Below, piece by piece: positions 8,250 through 15,175 of a stretch of 64,000 bases of DNA. The notes below the pieces were generated by a model, which saw only the letters and a program-made list of their open reading frames with translations, did no database searches and had not been told where the DNA came from. The DNA is from Catellatospora methionotrophica (GTDB lineage: Bacteria > Actinomycetota > Actinomycetes > Mycobacteriales > Micromonosporaceae). Position 1 is the stretch's first letter; each line of letters opens with the position of its first letter. A program made the translations under genes and the position numbers. Location of the stretch: positions 371,207-435,206 of the forward strand of contig NZ_JAAOTJ010000003.1 in NCBI RefSeq assembly GCF_011297335.1, given 5' to 3'.

Positions 8250-8314
8250 ATAGACGCTGGCCTATCTCATCGAATTTGATCTCCTTATTTTCGATGAGAT
8301 AGGCCAGCGTCTAT
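8250..8314. repeat. Family A dispersed palindrome, copy 1
   Basis: A 65-bp element has 24-nt arms beginning ATAGACGCTGGCC and ending GGCCAGCGTCTAT, which are perfectly complementary, and a 17-nt spacer with TTTGATC. The same layout recurs at 13666-13730 and 54272-54336. The run of T lies before the left arm, so it is not a normal terminator for a plus-strand transcript. Confidence 0.85.
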
Positions 8315-8388
8315 CGAGGAGGGGGGGGGTGGAACGGCGTCGCGCGCCGACGTGCGAGTGGGGCGGGAGGGGCGGGCGGTGGCGGGGG

Positions 8389-8808
8389 TCAGGCGAGCCA
8401 GCCGTAGAGGTGGTCGACGTGGATGCGAACGGTTAGGCGGGCGTCGGTGACCATGGCGGCGCGGTACTCGGGCCAGTCGGGGTGCTCGCCTCGGATGTCG
8501 CGGTAGAGGGCCACCAGTTCGTCGACGGCCGCGTCGTGCGGGTCGGCGGCGGTGGCGGACAGGGTCGCGAGGCCTTCGGCTACGGCGTACGTGGCGCCGC
8601 CGGGGGTGGTCACGTGGAAGCTGGCGCGGGGGTCGCGGCGCAGGTTGCGGATCTTGGCGCGGGTGGCCGTGCTGGAGAAGCTGATCACCCCGTCGGCGGC
8701 GAGGTAGTCGACGTTTGACAGTTGGGGCCGCCCGTCGCGCTTGACGGTGGCCAGCACGCCCCGGCCCGTACGCCCGATGACCTGCCACAGTCGGTCCTGC
8801 TCGCTCAT
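8389..8808 (-). CDS. PPOX-class F420-dependent oxidoreductase
   Basis: The 139-residue split-barrel protein of the pyridoxamine-phosphate-oxidase-like group contains ATVKRDGRPQLSNVDY and SSTATRAKIRNLRRDPRASFHV, which match F420-binding PPOX enzymes of actinomycetes. Such proteins reduce small molecules with F420H2. Its ATG overlaps the stop of the upstream FMN reductase (ATGA), so the two are translationally coupled and share the MarR-controlled promoter. The substrate is unknown. Confidence 0.85.
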   Translation of the reverse strand: MSEQDRLWQVIGRTGRGVLATVKRDGRPQLSNVDYLAADGVISFSSTATRAKIRNLRRDPRASFHVTTPGGATYAVAEGLATLSATAADPHDAAVDELVALYRDIRGEHPDWPEYRAAMVTDARLTVRIHVDHLYGWLA

Positions 8809-9380
8809 GCTCGCACCTCGATTCGGGCGGCCGACATCAGTTCGGCGATCAGTCGCAGCTCATCCAGCATGCCCTGCGCGGCGGCACGCATGGGCGCGGA
8901 CGGCATGAACGTGCCGTCGTCGGCGACGGCCTGGCGCAGGCCGATGTTGACCGACTCGGCCAGCGGCACCATGCGCAGCGCGCCGAGCACCGGCTTGAGC
9001 TGCTCGACGGCCCGCATCCCGGCCGAGGACATGCCGTAGCTGACGAAGCCGGCGGGCTTGTGATGCCATTCGCGGTAGAGGTAGTCGAGCGCGTTCTTCA
9101 GCGGCGCGCTGTAGCCCCGGTTGTACTCCGGCATCACGAACACGAACGCGTCGGCGGCGTCGGTGGCCTCGCTCCAGCGCCGGGTGTGCTCGTGGGCGTA
9201 CGGCCCGCCGTCGACGGGCTGGCCGGGCTCGTCATGGAACGGCAGGTTCAGCTCGGCGAGGTCGACGACGCGCACGTCGAAGCCGCCGTGGGAGGTTGCG
9301 GCGGCGGCGAACCAGTCGCCGATGACGTGGCCGATCCGGCCGGGGCGGGTCGAGGCGATGACGACGTTCAGGCGGGGCAG
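8805..9380 (-). CDS. NADPH-dependent FMN reductase (start uncertain)
   Basis: The flavodoxin-like reductase begins with LNVVIASTRPGRIGHVIGDW, the family's phosphate-binding N-terminus. It also has VFVMPEYNRGYSAPLKNALD and SYGMSSAGMRAVEQL. No ATG, GTG or TTG precedes the conserved N-terminus in frame; a TGA lies just upstream and the only candidate is CTG at 9380. A minus-strand ATG starting at 9397 is in another frame (MSTSNPCPA-stop) and would fit if one base were added near the CCCC run. A GTG at 9275 would delete the cofactor loop. It is the first gene of the FMN reductase/PPOX operon, divergent from a MarR repressor. Confidence 0.75.
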   Translation of the reverse strand: MPRLNVVIASTRPGRIGHVIGDWFAAAATSHGGFDVRVVDLAELNLPFHDEPGQPVDGGPYAHEHTRRWSEATDAADAFVFVMPEYNRGYSAPLKNALDYLYREWHHKPAGFVSYGMSSAGMRAVEQLKPVLGALRMVPLAESVNIGLRQAVADDGTFMPSAPMRAAAQGMLDELRLIAELMSAARIEVRA

Positions 9381-9387
9381 GGATTGC

Positions 9388-9436
9388 TTGTTGACATGTC
9401 ACCAAGCTAGCGCCCATGTTGGTGACATGTCAACAA
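9388..9436. promoter_or_regulatory. Twin MarR operator between FMN reductase and marR
   Basis: TTGTTGACATGTCACCAA and TTGGTGACATGTCAACAA are exact reverse complements separated by 13 bases. Each holds the palindromic core TGACATGTCA. They cover the FMN reductase 5' region and reach the ribosome binding site of the divergent MarR gene, as expected for an autorepressor of both. Confidence 0.8.
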
Positions 9437-9453
9437 GGGGGTATGGTGGCCCG

Positions 9454-9915
9454 GTGACCGAACCCCGCTGGCTCGACGAGAAGCAGGCCCGCGCCTGGCG
9501 CGGCTACCGGCGCATGCGTGCCCTGCTCGACCTGCAGATCACCCGCGACCTGGCCGCCGACAGCGGGCTGTCCGACGCCGACTACGACGTGCTGTCGAAC
9601 CTGTCGGAGGCCTCCCCGCACCGGCTGCGGCTCACCGAACTGGCCACCACGATGCTGTGGTCCAAGAGCAGGCTGTCGCACCACCTCACCCGTATGCAGC
9701 AGCGCGGCCTGGTCGACCGCGAGGAGTGCGCGGGCGACGCGCGCGGCTCGATCATCGTGCTGACCGGGGCCGGGCTGCGGGCCATCGAGGAGGCGGCCCC
9801 GCACCACGTCGCCTCCGTACGCCGTCACATGATCGACCTGCTCACCGACGAGGAGATCGCCGCCCTCGCCGCCCTCTCCCACCGCGTCGTCGCCCACCTC
9901 ACCGCCGCCCCCTGA
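9454..9915 (+). CDS. MarR-family repressor
   Basis: The 153-residue winged-helix protein contains LSDADYDVLSNLSE, the recognition region LRLTELATTMLWSKSRLSHH and the wing GLVDREECAGDARGS, ending in a dimerisation helix. The GTG start at 9454 gives the usual MarR length. It is divergent from the FMN reductase/PPOX pair with a twin operator in between, so it most likely represses that redox pair and itself and responds to a small phenolic or oxidant. Confidence 0.85.
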   Translation: MTEPRWLDEKQARAWRGYRRMRALLDLQITRDLAADSGLSDADYDVLSNLSEASPHRLRLTELATTMLWSKSRLSHHLTRMQQRGLVDREECAGDARGSIIVLTGAGLRAIEEAAPHHVASVRRHMIDLLTDEEIAALAALSHRVVAHLTAAP

Positions 9916-9975
9916 GCCGACGCCTCTAACCTGGACGGTGGCCGGGTGTGCGGATGTGATCGGGAGAGGGTGGCC

Positions 9976-10659
9976 ATGGGCGGGACGGCGCTGGTCAGTG
10001 GAGGTACTGGCGGGCTGGGCGCGGCGGTGACCGCGACGCTGCTGGACCGGGGCTGGCGGGTGGTCGTGCCGTGGGAGTCCGAGCACGAGCTGTCGCGGCT
10101 GCCGTCAGGGGCGGACGGCCTCGTGCTCGTGCAGGCGGATCTCACCGACGCCGCGGCGGTGCGCAGGTGCGCGGAGCAGGCGGCGGCCGATCCGGACCGG
10201 CCGGTACGGGCAGTGGTGAACCTGGTGGGCGGGTTCGCGATGGGCGGGCGGGTGCACGAGACGCCCGTCGACGACTTCGAGCAGATGCTGCGGCTGAACC
10301 TGCGCCCGTCGTACCTGGTCTGCCAGGCGACCCTGCCGCACCTGGTCGGGGCGGGTGGCGGCGCGGTGGTGCTGGTGTCGAGCCAGTCCACGCGCAAGCC
10401 GTTCAGCGGCGCGGCCGGTTACCTGACCGCGAAGACCGCCGTGCTGGGCCTGGCCGGTGCGCTGCACGCCGAGTACGGCAAGGAGGGCGTACGGGTCAAC
10501 ACGATCCTGCCCGGCGTCATCGACACCCCGGGCAACCGGGCCTCGATGCCCGACGCCGACCGCAAGGGCTGGACGGCCCCCGCCGACATCGCCGACACGA
10601 TCGCCTACCTGTGCTCCGACGCCTCCCGGGCGGTGCGCAACTCCCAGATCGACGTCTGA
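9976..10659 (+). CDS. Short-chain dehydrogenase/reductase
   Basis: This 227-residue SDR carries the cofactor loop ALVSGGTGGLGAAV, the NAG-equivalent region VVNLVGGF, an active-site serine in LVSSQS and the catalytic YxxxK in GYLTAKTAV. RVNTILPGVIDTP completes the fold. ATG 9976 has GAGAGGG about 6 bases upstream. The C-terminus is short (SQIDV), lacking the usual glycine-rich end, which may mean mild truncation. NAD(P) preference and substrate cannot be read. Confidence 0.85.
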   Translation: MGGTALVSGGTGGLGAAVTATLLDRGWRVVVPWESEHELSRLPSGADGLVLVQADLTDAAAVRRCAEQAAADPDRPVRAVVNLVGGFAMGGRVHETPVDDFEQMLRLNLRPSYLVCQATLPHLVGAGGGAVVLVSSQSTRKPFSGAAGYLTAKTAVLGLAGALHAEYGKEGVRVNTILPGVIDTPGNRASMPDADRKGWTAPADIADTIAYLCSDASRAVRNSQIDV

Positions 10660-10665
10660 GTCGGG

Positions 10666-11130
10666 TCAGGAGGACGGGCCGTCGCGGTGGAACAGGCCGC
10701 CCTCGACGAACATCATGCGGGCGACCGGGTGGCCCGACTCGGAGGCCATGCGGAACCACTGCTCGGCGGCGGGCAGCCCGTGCCGCTGGTCGGCGAGGCG
10801 GCCCATGTCGAACATCGCCTCCCGGTCGCCCGCCCAGGCCGACTTGCTCAGCCAGTGCTCCGCGCCGTCCCAGTCGCCGGTCACCTTGAGCATGCTGCCC
10901 AGGGCCCGCATCGCGACCGCGTCGCCGTTCTCGGCGGCCACCCGCATGCGGTCCATGTCCTTGAGCATCCGCCGGGCCATGATCGCGCGCATGCCGAACC
11001 GGCCCGCCGAGCGCATCCAGACGACGATGAGCCCGACGCCCCAGGCGATCCAGCCGACGGTGGTCAGCGTGCCGTTGTCGGTCGTCAGACCCCACACGGT
11101 GAGCACCGCGCCGAACGCGAAGAACAGCAT
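10666..11130 (-). CDS. Small membrane protein with Sel1/TPR-like repeats
   Basis: The 154-residue product begins with two hydrophobic helices (MLFFAFGAVLTVWG and TTVGWIAWGVGLIVVW). Sel1-like helical units follow, such as AVAMRALGSMLKVTGDWDGAEHWLSKSA and EAMFDMGRLADQ. A very good ribosome site (GGGGAGGAAT) lies just before the ATG at 11130, which decides the start, although the frame stays open upstream into the decayed gene. A scaffold or assembly role is typical for Sel1 repeats; nothing more specific can be said. Confidence 0.65.
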   Translation of the reverse strand: MLFFAFGAVLTVWGLTTDNGTLTTVGWIAWGVGLIVVWMRSAGRFGMRAIMARRMLKDMDRMRVAAENGDAVAMRALGSMLKVTGDWDGAEHWLSKSAWAGDREAMFDMGRLADQRHGLPAAEQWFRMASESGHPVARMMFVEGGLFHRDGPSS

Positions 11131-11591
11131 TGATTCCTCCCCAGGACCAACTGTCACGCTTCCAACACGATAAGTCAGTGTCAAGGCGGCCCGGTCCGCG
11201 GCCGTAGCCGGTTCCGCCCCCGCGTCTCGCTGGATCAGGTGGACGCTCTCGTCACGCGGGCCGGTGGCGTTCCAGTCCTCCCAGGTCCGCAGGTCGTTGA
11301 TCGCGTACCGCCGACCGGGCGGCCCGACCTCGACGCGCCAGCCGCCCTCCTTACGGAGCACCCAGTAGCGGCCCTGCCCGGCCGGGTGCGCGGCGCTCTG
11401 CTGGCCGCCGTCAGCAGCAGTTGCCGGGCGGTCAGCGGCGTCGCGGCGCGGGTCGGGCTCGCCACGGCGCTGGACTGCGGTGCCGAGGAGCCGGTCACCG
11501 GTGCCGGGCCGTTCGTGTGCGGTACGGGATCGCCGGCCGCGACGGTCAGGAAGACCGCTCCCGCGGCCACCACCGCGACCGCGGGCGTCAC
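11131..11591 (-). pseudogene. Decayed CU044_5270-like membrane-anchored protein (frameshifted)
   Basis: The GTG at 11591 overlaps the TetR stop (GTGA) and opens with a membrane helix TPAVAVVAAGAVFLTVAAG, then PLTARQLLLTAA. Near 11400 the frame breaks: the continuation QQSAAHPAGQGRYWVLRKE and YAINDLRTWEDWNATGPRDE lies one frame over. Both halves fit the extracytoplasmic CU044_5270 family, but the N-terminal cytoplasmic part and most of the C-terminal domain are missing, and the second frame runs into the Sel1 gene. A single missing base would explain the break. It could be a real pseudogene or a sequencing slip in a truncated gene. Confidence 0.55.
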
Positions 11592-12178
11592 GGGGCGGCG
11601 TGACCCGGGCCGGGCTCGATCAGGCGGGCGACGGCGGCGCGCAGGTTGTCGCGGGCGGCGGCGGGCGGGCCGAGGTAACCGGCGACCATCGCCCCGTCGC
11701 GCAGCATGACCAGGGCGTCCGCGCCGAGCTGCGGGTCCGGGTACGCCATGGTGGTCAGCAGCTGGACCAGCGCGGCGCGGAACCAGGCGCGGTGCGCGAC
11801 CACCGCCTGGTGCACGGGGTGGGCCGGGTCGGGGAACTCGGCGGCGGCGTTGATGAACGGGCAGCCCCGGAAGCCGGGTGCGCAGATGTCCTCGCCGATG
11901 CCCTCGACCAGCAGACCGAGCAGCTGGTACGGGTCGGAGGTGTGCGCCAGCGCGGCGTCGAGGCGAGCGCGGATCGCCGCGTCGGCGTGCTCGACGTACG
12001 CGCGGACCAGGTCGTCCTTGCCGGGGAAGTGCCGGTAGAAGGTGGCGCGGGTGACCTGCGCCCGCTCGATCACCCGGTCCACGCCGACCGCGTGGATGCC
12101 TTCGGCGTAGAAGACCTGGGCCGCGGCCGCGAGCAGGCGCTCGCGGGCCGCGGAGGGCCGTACGGTCATGTCGGTCAC
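11588..12178 (-). CDS. TetR-family repressor
   Basis: This 196-residue TetR protein has its HTH at about residues 12-58 (LLAAAAQVFYAEGIHAVGVD, then VTRATFYRHFPGKDDLV). The C-terminal ligand domain includes APGFRGCPFINAAAEFPDP, seen in TetR_C groups that act beside small redox or hydrolase genes. It lies 24 bases after an alpha/beta hydrolase on the same strand and overlaps the following decayed gene. The palindrome upstream of the hydrolase at 13024-13041 is its likely operator, making an autoregulated operon. Confidence 0.85.
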   Translation of the reverse strand: MTDMTVRPSAARERLLAAAAQVFYAEGIHAVGVDRVIERAQVTRATFYRHFPGKDDLVRAYVEHADAAIRARLDAALAHTSDPYQLLGLLVEGIGEDICAPGFRGCPFINAAAEFPDPAHPVHQAVVAHRAWFRAALVQLLTTMAYPDPQLGADALVMLRDGAMVAGYLGPPAAARDNLRAAVARLIEPGPGHAAP

Positions 12179-12201
12179 CTGACCAGGGTAGGGACCACGG
12201 C

Positions 12202-12999
12202 TCAGCGCGCGTTGCGCACGGCCCAGGCCAGCGCGTAGTCGGCCACCTGCTGCCAGCCGTCCTGCCCGACGGTGTGGTGGCTGCGGCCGGGGAACTCCTG
12301 GTAGTCGGTGATCGCGGACGAGTGCCGGTAGAGGCGGTGGTTGGCCCGGTTCACCGACGGGGGCACGATGTGGTCGGCGCCGCCCGCGACGAACAGCAGC
12401 GGCGCGCGGTCGTCGCGGCGTACGTCGACGGCCAGCGGCGACCTGCCGTCGAGGTTGGCGAACGCGCCCTGGAACAGCGCCCGCGCGGCGGCGGGCACGT
12501 GGTAGCGGTCGTACACCTGGCGTGACTGCTCGGCGGTGAGCGTGTTGGTGAACGCGTAGTGGAACTGCTCGGGCGTGAACGGCACGGCCTTGTTGCGGTT
12601 GGCCGGGTTACCGAGCACCGGCGAGGCCGCCTTGAGCTGCGTCAGCGGCAGCCGGTAGACGCCCTTGACCTGGGCGGAGTTGATGGCGACGCCTGCCGCG
12701 CCCAGGCCTCGGCCGAGCAGGATCTGGGTCAGCGCGCCGCCGAACGAGTGGCCCATGATGATCGGCGGGTGGTCCAGGTCGGCGATGATCCGCTCGTAGT
12801 GGTCGGCGACCTCGCCGACGCCGAGTCCGGCCAGCGGCGACGGGTCCCGGCGCAGCGCTTCGACGCCGCCCTCCAGGCCGGGCCAGGACGGGGCGAGCAC
12901 CCGGTAGCCCGCCTCGGTGTAGTGCTCGACCCAGTGCTCCCAGCTCAGCGGGGTCATCCACAGGCCGTGGATCAGCACGATCGTGTCGGGGGCGGTCAT
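12202..12999 (-). CDS. Alpha/beta hydrolase
   Basis: The 265-residue hydrolase has the oxyanion strand IVLIHGLWMTPLSW, the nucleophile elbow GHSFGG, and a C-terminal acid/histidine pair around GGADHIVPP and GRSHHTVGQ. It therefore has a complete Ser-His-Asp triad. The substrate is open; esterases and lactonases share this layout. AAGGAG precedes the ATG. It is the first gene of the TetR operon and divergent from the ybaK-like gene across a region with two palindromes. Confidence 0.85.
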   Translation of the reverse strand: MTAPDTIVLIHGLWMTPLSWEHWVEHYTEAGYRVLAPSWPGLEGGVEALRRDPSPLAGLGVGEVADHYERIIADLDHPPIIMGHSFGGALTQILLGRGLGAAGVAINSAQVKGVYRLPLTQLKAASPVLGNPANRNKAVPFTPEQFHYAFTNTLTAEQSRQVYDRYHVPAAARALFQGAFANLDGRSPLAVDVRRDDRAPLLFVAGGADHIVPPSVNRANHRLYRHSSAITDYQEFPGRSHHTVGQDGWQQVADYALAWAVRNAR

Positions 13000-13023
13000 C
13001 GCGGTTCGTTCTCCTTGAGTAGT

Positions 13024-13100
13024 AGACAGAACGTTCTGTCTGTCTCTGACGCTACGCGGGTCGGGACCGGGCTCACAAGGTGTGGGAGAACGATCGTTCT
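13024..13100. promoter_or_regulatory. Two TetR operators in the hydrolase/YbaK divergent region
   Basis: AGACAGAACGTTCTGTCT (13024-13041) is a perfect 18-bp palindrome, and AGAACGATCGTTCT (13087-13100) shares the half site AGAACG. Their centres are 61 bases apart. The first is upstream of the hydrolase-TetR operon, the second upstream of the ybaK-like gene. Confidence 0.75.
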
Positions 13101-13144
13101 ATGAGCTGGGTCACGGTCGCCACCGGCGGGATATCGTGCGAGGC

Positions 13145-13615
13145 ATGACCGGTTCGGCGCTCGACGCGCTCGCCTCCACAGGACTCGACCATCGCGTCAT
13201 CCGGCACGGGCCGGTGCGCAGCCTCGCCGAGGCCGCCGCCGCGCGCGGGGTGGAGATCCCCGACGTGGTCAAGACCATCGTGGTCCGGCGCGGGGCGGAC
13301 GACTTCCTGTTCGTGCTGGTGCCGGGCGACCGGGTGATCTCGTGGCCGAAGCTGCGGGCGCTGCTCGGGGTGTCCCGGCTGTCCATGCCGGACGCGAACG
13401 AGGCCAAGGCCGCCACGGGGTACGAACGCGGCACGATCACGCCGTACGGGTCGCTCAAGCCGTGGCCGGTGATCGCCGACGAGCGGCTGCGCGGGCGGGA
13501 GATCACGCTGGGCGCGGGCGAGCACGGGGTGGCGGTGGCGGTCGACGCGGAGGCGTCGGTGGCCGGACTGGACGGCACCTTCGCCGACGTCACCGACCCG
13601 GAACCAGCCAGGTGA
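13145..13615 (+). CDS. YbaK/EbsC-family aminoacyl-tRNA deacylase-like protein
   Basis: The 156-residue protein fits the YbaK fold: GPVRSLAEAAAARGVEIPDVVKTIVVR contains the conserved lysine after the helix, and LSMPDANEAKAATGYERGTITPYG matches the substrate-gate region. YbaK-type proteins hydrolyse mischarged Cys- or Pro-tRNA in trans. ATG 13145 is chosen; a GTG start further up at 13082 would run through the palindromic operator. Confidence 0.85.
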   Translation: MTGSALDALASTGLDHRVIRHGPVRSLAEAAAARGVEIPDVVKTIVVRRGADDFLFVLVPGDRVISWPKLRALLGVSRLSMPDANEAKAATGYERGTITPYGSLKPWPVIADERLRGREITLGAGEHGVAVAVDAEASVAGLDGTFADVTDPEPAR

Positions 13616-13665
13616 ACTGATCCGCCCAGCCGACTGGGCCGCTGAGTGCGCGACCGCGCTTTTCC

Positions 13666-13730
13666 ATAGACGCCGGCCTATTACATCGAGTTTGATCTAC
13701 GAATAATCGATGTGATAGGCCGGCGTCTAT
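13666..13730. repeat. Family A dispersed palindrome, copy 2
   Basis: The layout is 24-nt arm, 17-nt spacer and 24-nt arm. The arms start ATAGACGCCGGCC and end GGCCGGCGTCTAT, so the T to C change relative to copy 1 is matched by A to G in the other arm. The spacer keeps GTTTGATC. It lies between convergent genes, and its last 4 bases overlap the stop of the MocR gene. Confidence 0.85.
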
Positions 13731-15133
13731 CGCGGGGCGGTTGTCTTCGCCAGGGCGCGGGCGAGGCGGGTTATGGCTTCGTCGTGTTGGGCGGGTGGGG
13801 CGGCGGCGTAGGTGAGGCGCAGGTGGGGGGCCGGGGGTTCGGCGGCGTACCAGGGGCGGCCGGGGAAGACGATGACGCCCTCGGCGGCCGCGGCGGTGGC
13901 CAGGGCGACGTCGTCGGTGCCGTCGGGTAGGCGGGCCCAGAGGTGCAGGCCGCCTCGGGGGACGGCGGGAGGAACGAGGTCGGGCAGGTGGCGGCGTAGG
14001 GCGGCGAGCAGGGCGTCGCGGCGTTCGCGCAGTGCCGAGCGCAGGGCGCGGCGGTGGCGGGTCCAGGCCGGTGAGGTGACGAAGTCCAGGGCGGCCAGTT
14101 GCAGCGGGCCCGCCACGAAGAAGTCGTCGAGCAGGCGGGCCGCCCGCAGTCGCGCCCCGGCGGGGCCGCGTGCGCCGATGGCGGCCACGCGCAGGCCGGG
14201 AGCGGCCGATTTGGTCAGTGAGCGCAGGTAGACGATGTGGCCGTCGGGGTCGTCGGCGGCCAGTGGCGGCGGGGCCTCGCCGTCGATGGTGAGGTCGCGG
14301 GCGTAGTCGTCCTCCAGCAGGAACGCCCCGGCGGCGCGGACGGCCGCGGTGACCTCGGCGCGGCGGTGCCCGGCCAGGGTCGCGCCGTGCGGGTTGGCGT
14401 ACAGCGGCTGGCAGTAGAACAGGCGCGCCCCGGTGCGGGCGAACGCGGCGGCGAGCTGGTCGGGGCGTACGCCGTCGGCGTCGGCGGGCACCGGCACCAC
14501 CCGCAGCCCGGCGGCCCGCGCCGCGGCCAGCGCCCCCAGGTAGGTGGGCGACTCGACGAGCACGGTGTCGCCGGGGGCGGTGAGCGCGCGCAGCGCGGTG
14601 GCCAGCCCGGCCTGGCCGCCGGGGCAGATCACCATGTCGTCGGCGCGCAGCCCGGCCCCGGCCTCGCGGGCGAACCAGGCGCGCAGGTCCTCGCGGCCCT
14701 CGACGGGTCCGCGCTGCCACGAGGCGGGCTGGCGGGCGGCACGGGTCAGCGCGGCCCCGAGCGCGGCGGCGGGCTGCAGGTCGGGGTCGAGATACCCGCC
14801 CAGCAGCGCGATCGCGCCCGGTGGCGGGAGCGCCATCAGCGCCTGCATCTCGTCGTCGCCGGGCGGGCGTACGCCGAGCGCGACGGTCTGCCAGGACAGG
14901 TCGGGCACGCCGGGGTCGTCGGGGGCGGCCGCCACGAAGGTTCCCTTGCCGGGCCGCGCGTCGACCACGCCCTGGGCGGCGAGCTGCCGGATCGCCTCGG
15001 CGACGGTGACCGGAGAGGCCTGGTGCCGGGCGGTCAGCTCGCGTACCGACGGCAGCCGCGCGCCAGGACCCGCGGCGGCGGCGAGCCCGCGCAGATCTTG
15101 GATAACGCGAGTCACTGCGTTACCGTTGTTCAT
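13727..15133 (-). CDS. MocR-family regulator (GntR HTH fused to PLP aminotransferase fold)
   Basis: The 468-residue protein starts with a GntR winged helix (ARLPSVRELTARHQASPVTV ... GVVDARPGKGTFV). A class I aminotransferase-like domain follows, with the PLP lysine in YLRSLTKSAAPGLRV and the cofactor region FYCQPLYANPHG. MocR proteins are regulators that sense PLP or amino-related ligands. The ATG at 15133 shares bases with the ATG of the divergent DMT exporter (CATG), so it probably controls that exporter and PaiB. Copies of GCGTTAC around both starts are likely operators. An internal GTG a few codons in is an alternative start. Confidence 0.85.
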   Translation of the reverse strand: MNNGNAVTRVIQDLRGLAAAAGPGARLPSVRELTARHQASPVTVAEAIRQLAAQGVVDARPGKGTFVAAAPDDPGVPDLSWQTVALGVRPPGDDEMQALMALPPPGAIALLGGYLDPDLQPAAALGAALTRAARQPASWQRGPVEGREDLRAWFAREAGAGLRADDMVICPGGQAGLATALRALTAPGDTVLVESPTYLGALAAARAAGLRVVPVPADADGVRPDQLAAAFARTGARLFYCQPLYANPHGATLAGHRRAEVTAAVRAAGAFLLEDDYARDLTIDGEAPPPLAADDPDGHIVYLRSLTKSAAPGLRVAAIGARGPAGARLRAARLLDDFFVAGPLQLAALDFVTSPAWTRHRRALRSALRERRDALLAALRRHLPDLVPPAVPRGGLHLWARLPDGTDDVALATAAAAEGVIVFPGRPWYAAEPPAPHLRLTYAAAPPAQHDEAITRLARALAKTTAPR

Positions 15134-15175
15134 GAAGGACAAGAGTAGCGTTACTGCGCCGAGCGCGGTAACAGC
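15102..15175. promoter_or_regulatory. Probable MocR operator with GCGTTAC half sites
   Basis: ATAACGC at 15102-15108 and GCGTTAC at 15117-15123 form an inverted pair. GCGTTAC recurs at 15148-15154, 31 bases from the previous copy, and GTAACAGC lies at 15168-15175. Such direct plus inverted repeats are typical of MocR sites and straddle both divergent start codons. Confidence 0.55.

Noticed and set aside
8250-8314. Family A palindrome as an ordinary intrinsic terminator
   Set aside because: The T run precedes the left arm, and no T tract follows the right arm in copies 1 and 2. The constant 17-nt spacer is also not needed for a terminator. A transcription-ending role is not excluded, but it is not the classic form.
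9274-9276. GTG at 9275 as the FMN reductase start
   Set aside because: It would remove the conserved cofactor-binding N-terminus, which is plainly encoded upstream in the same frame.
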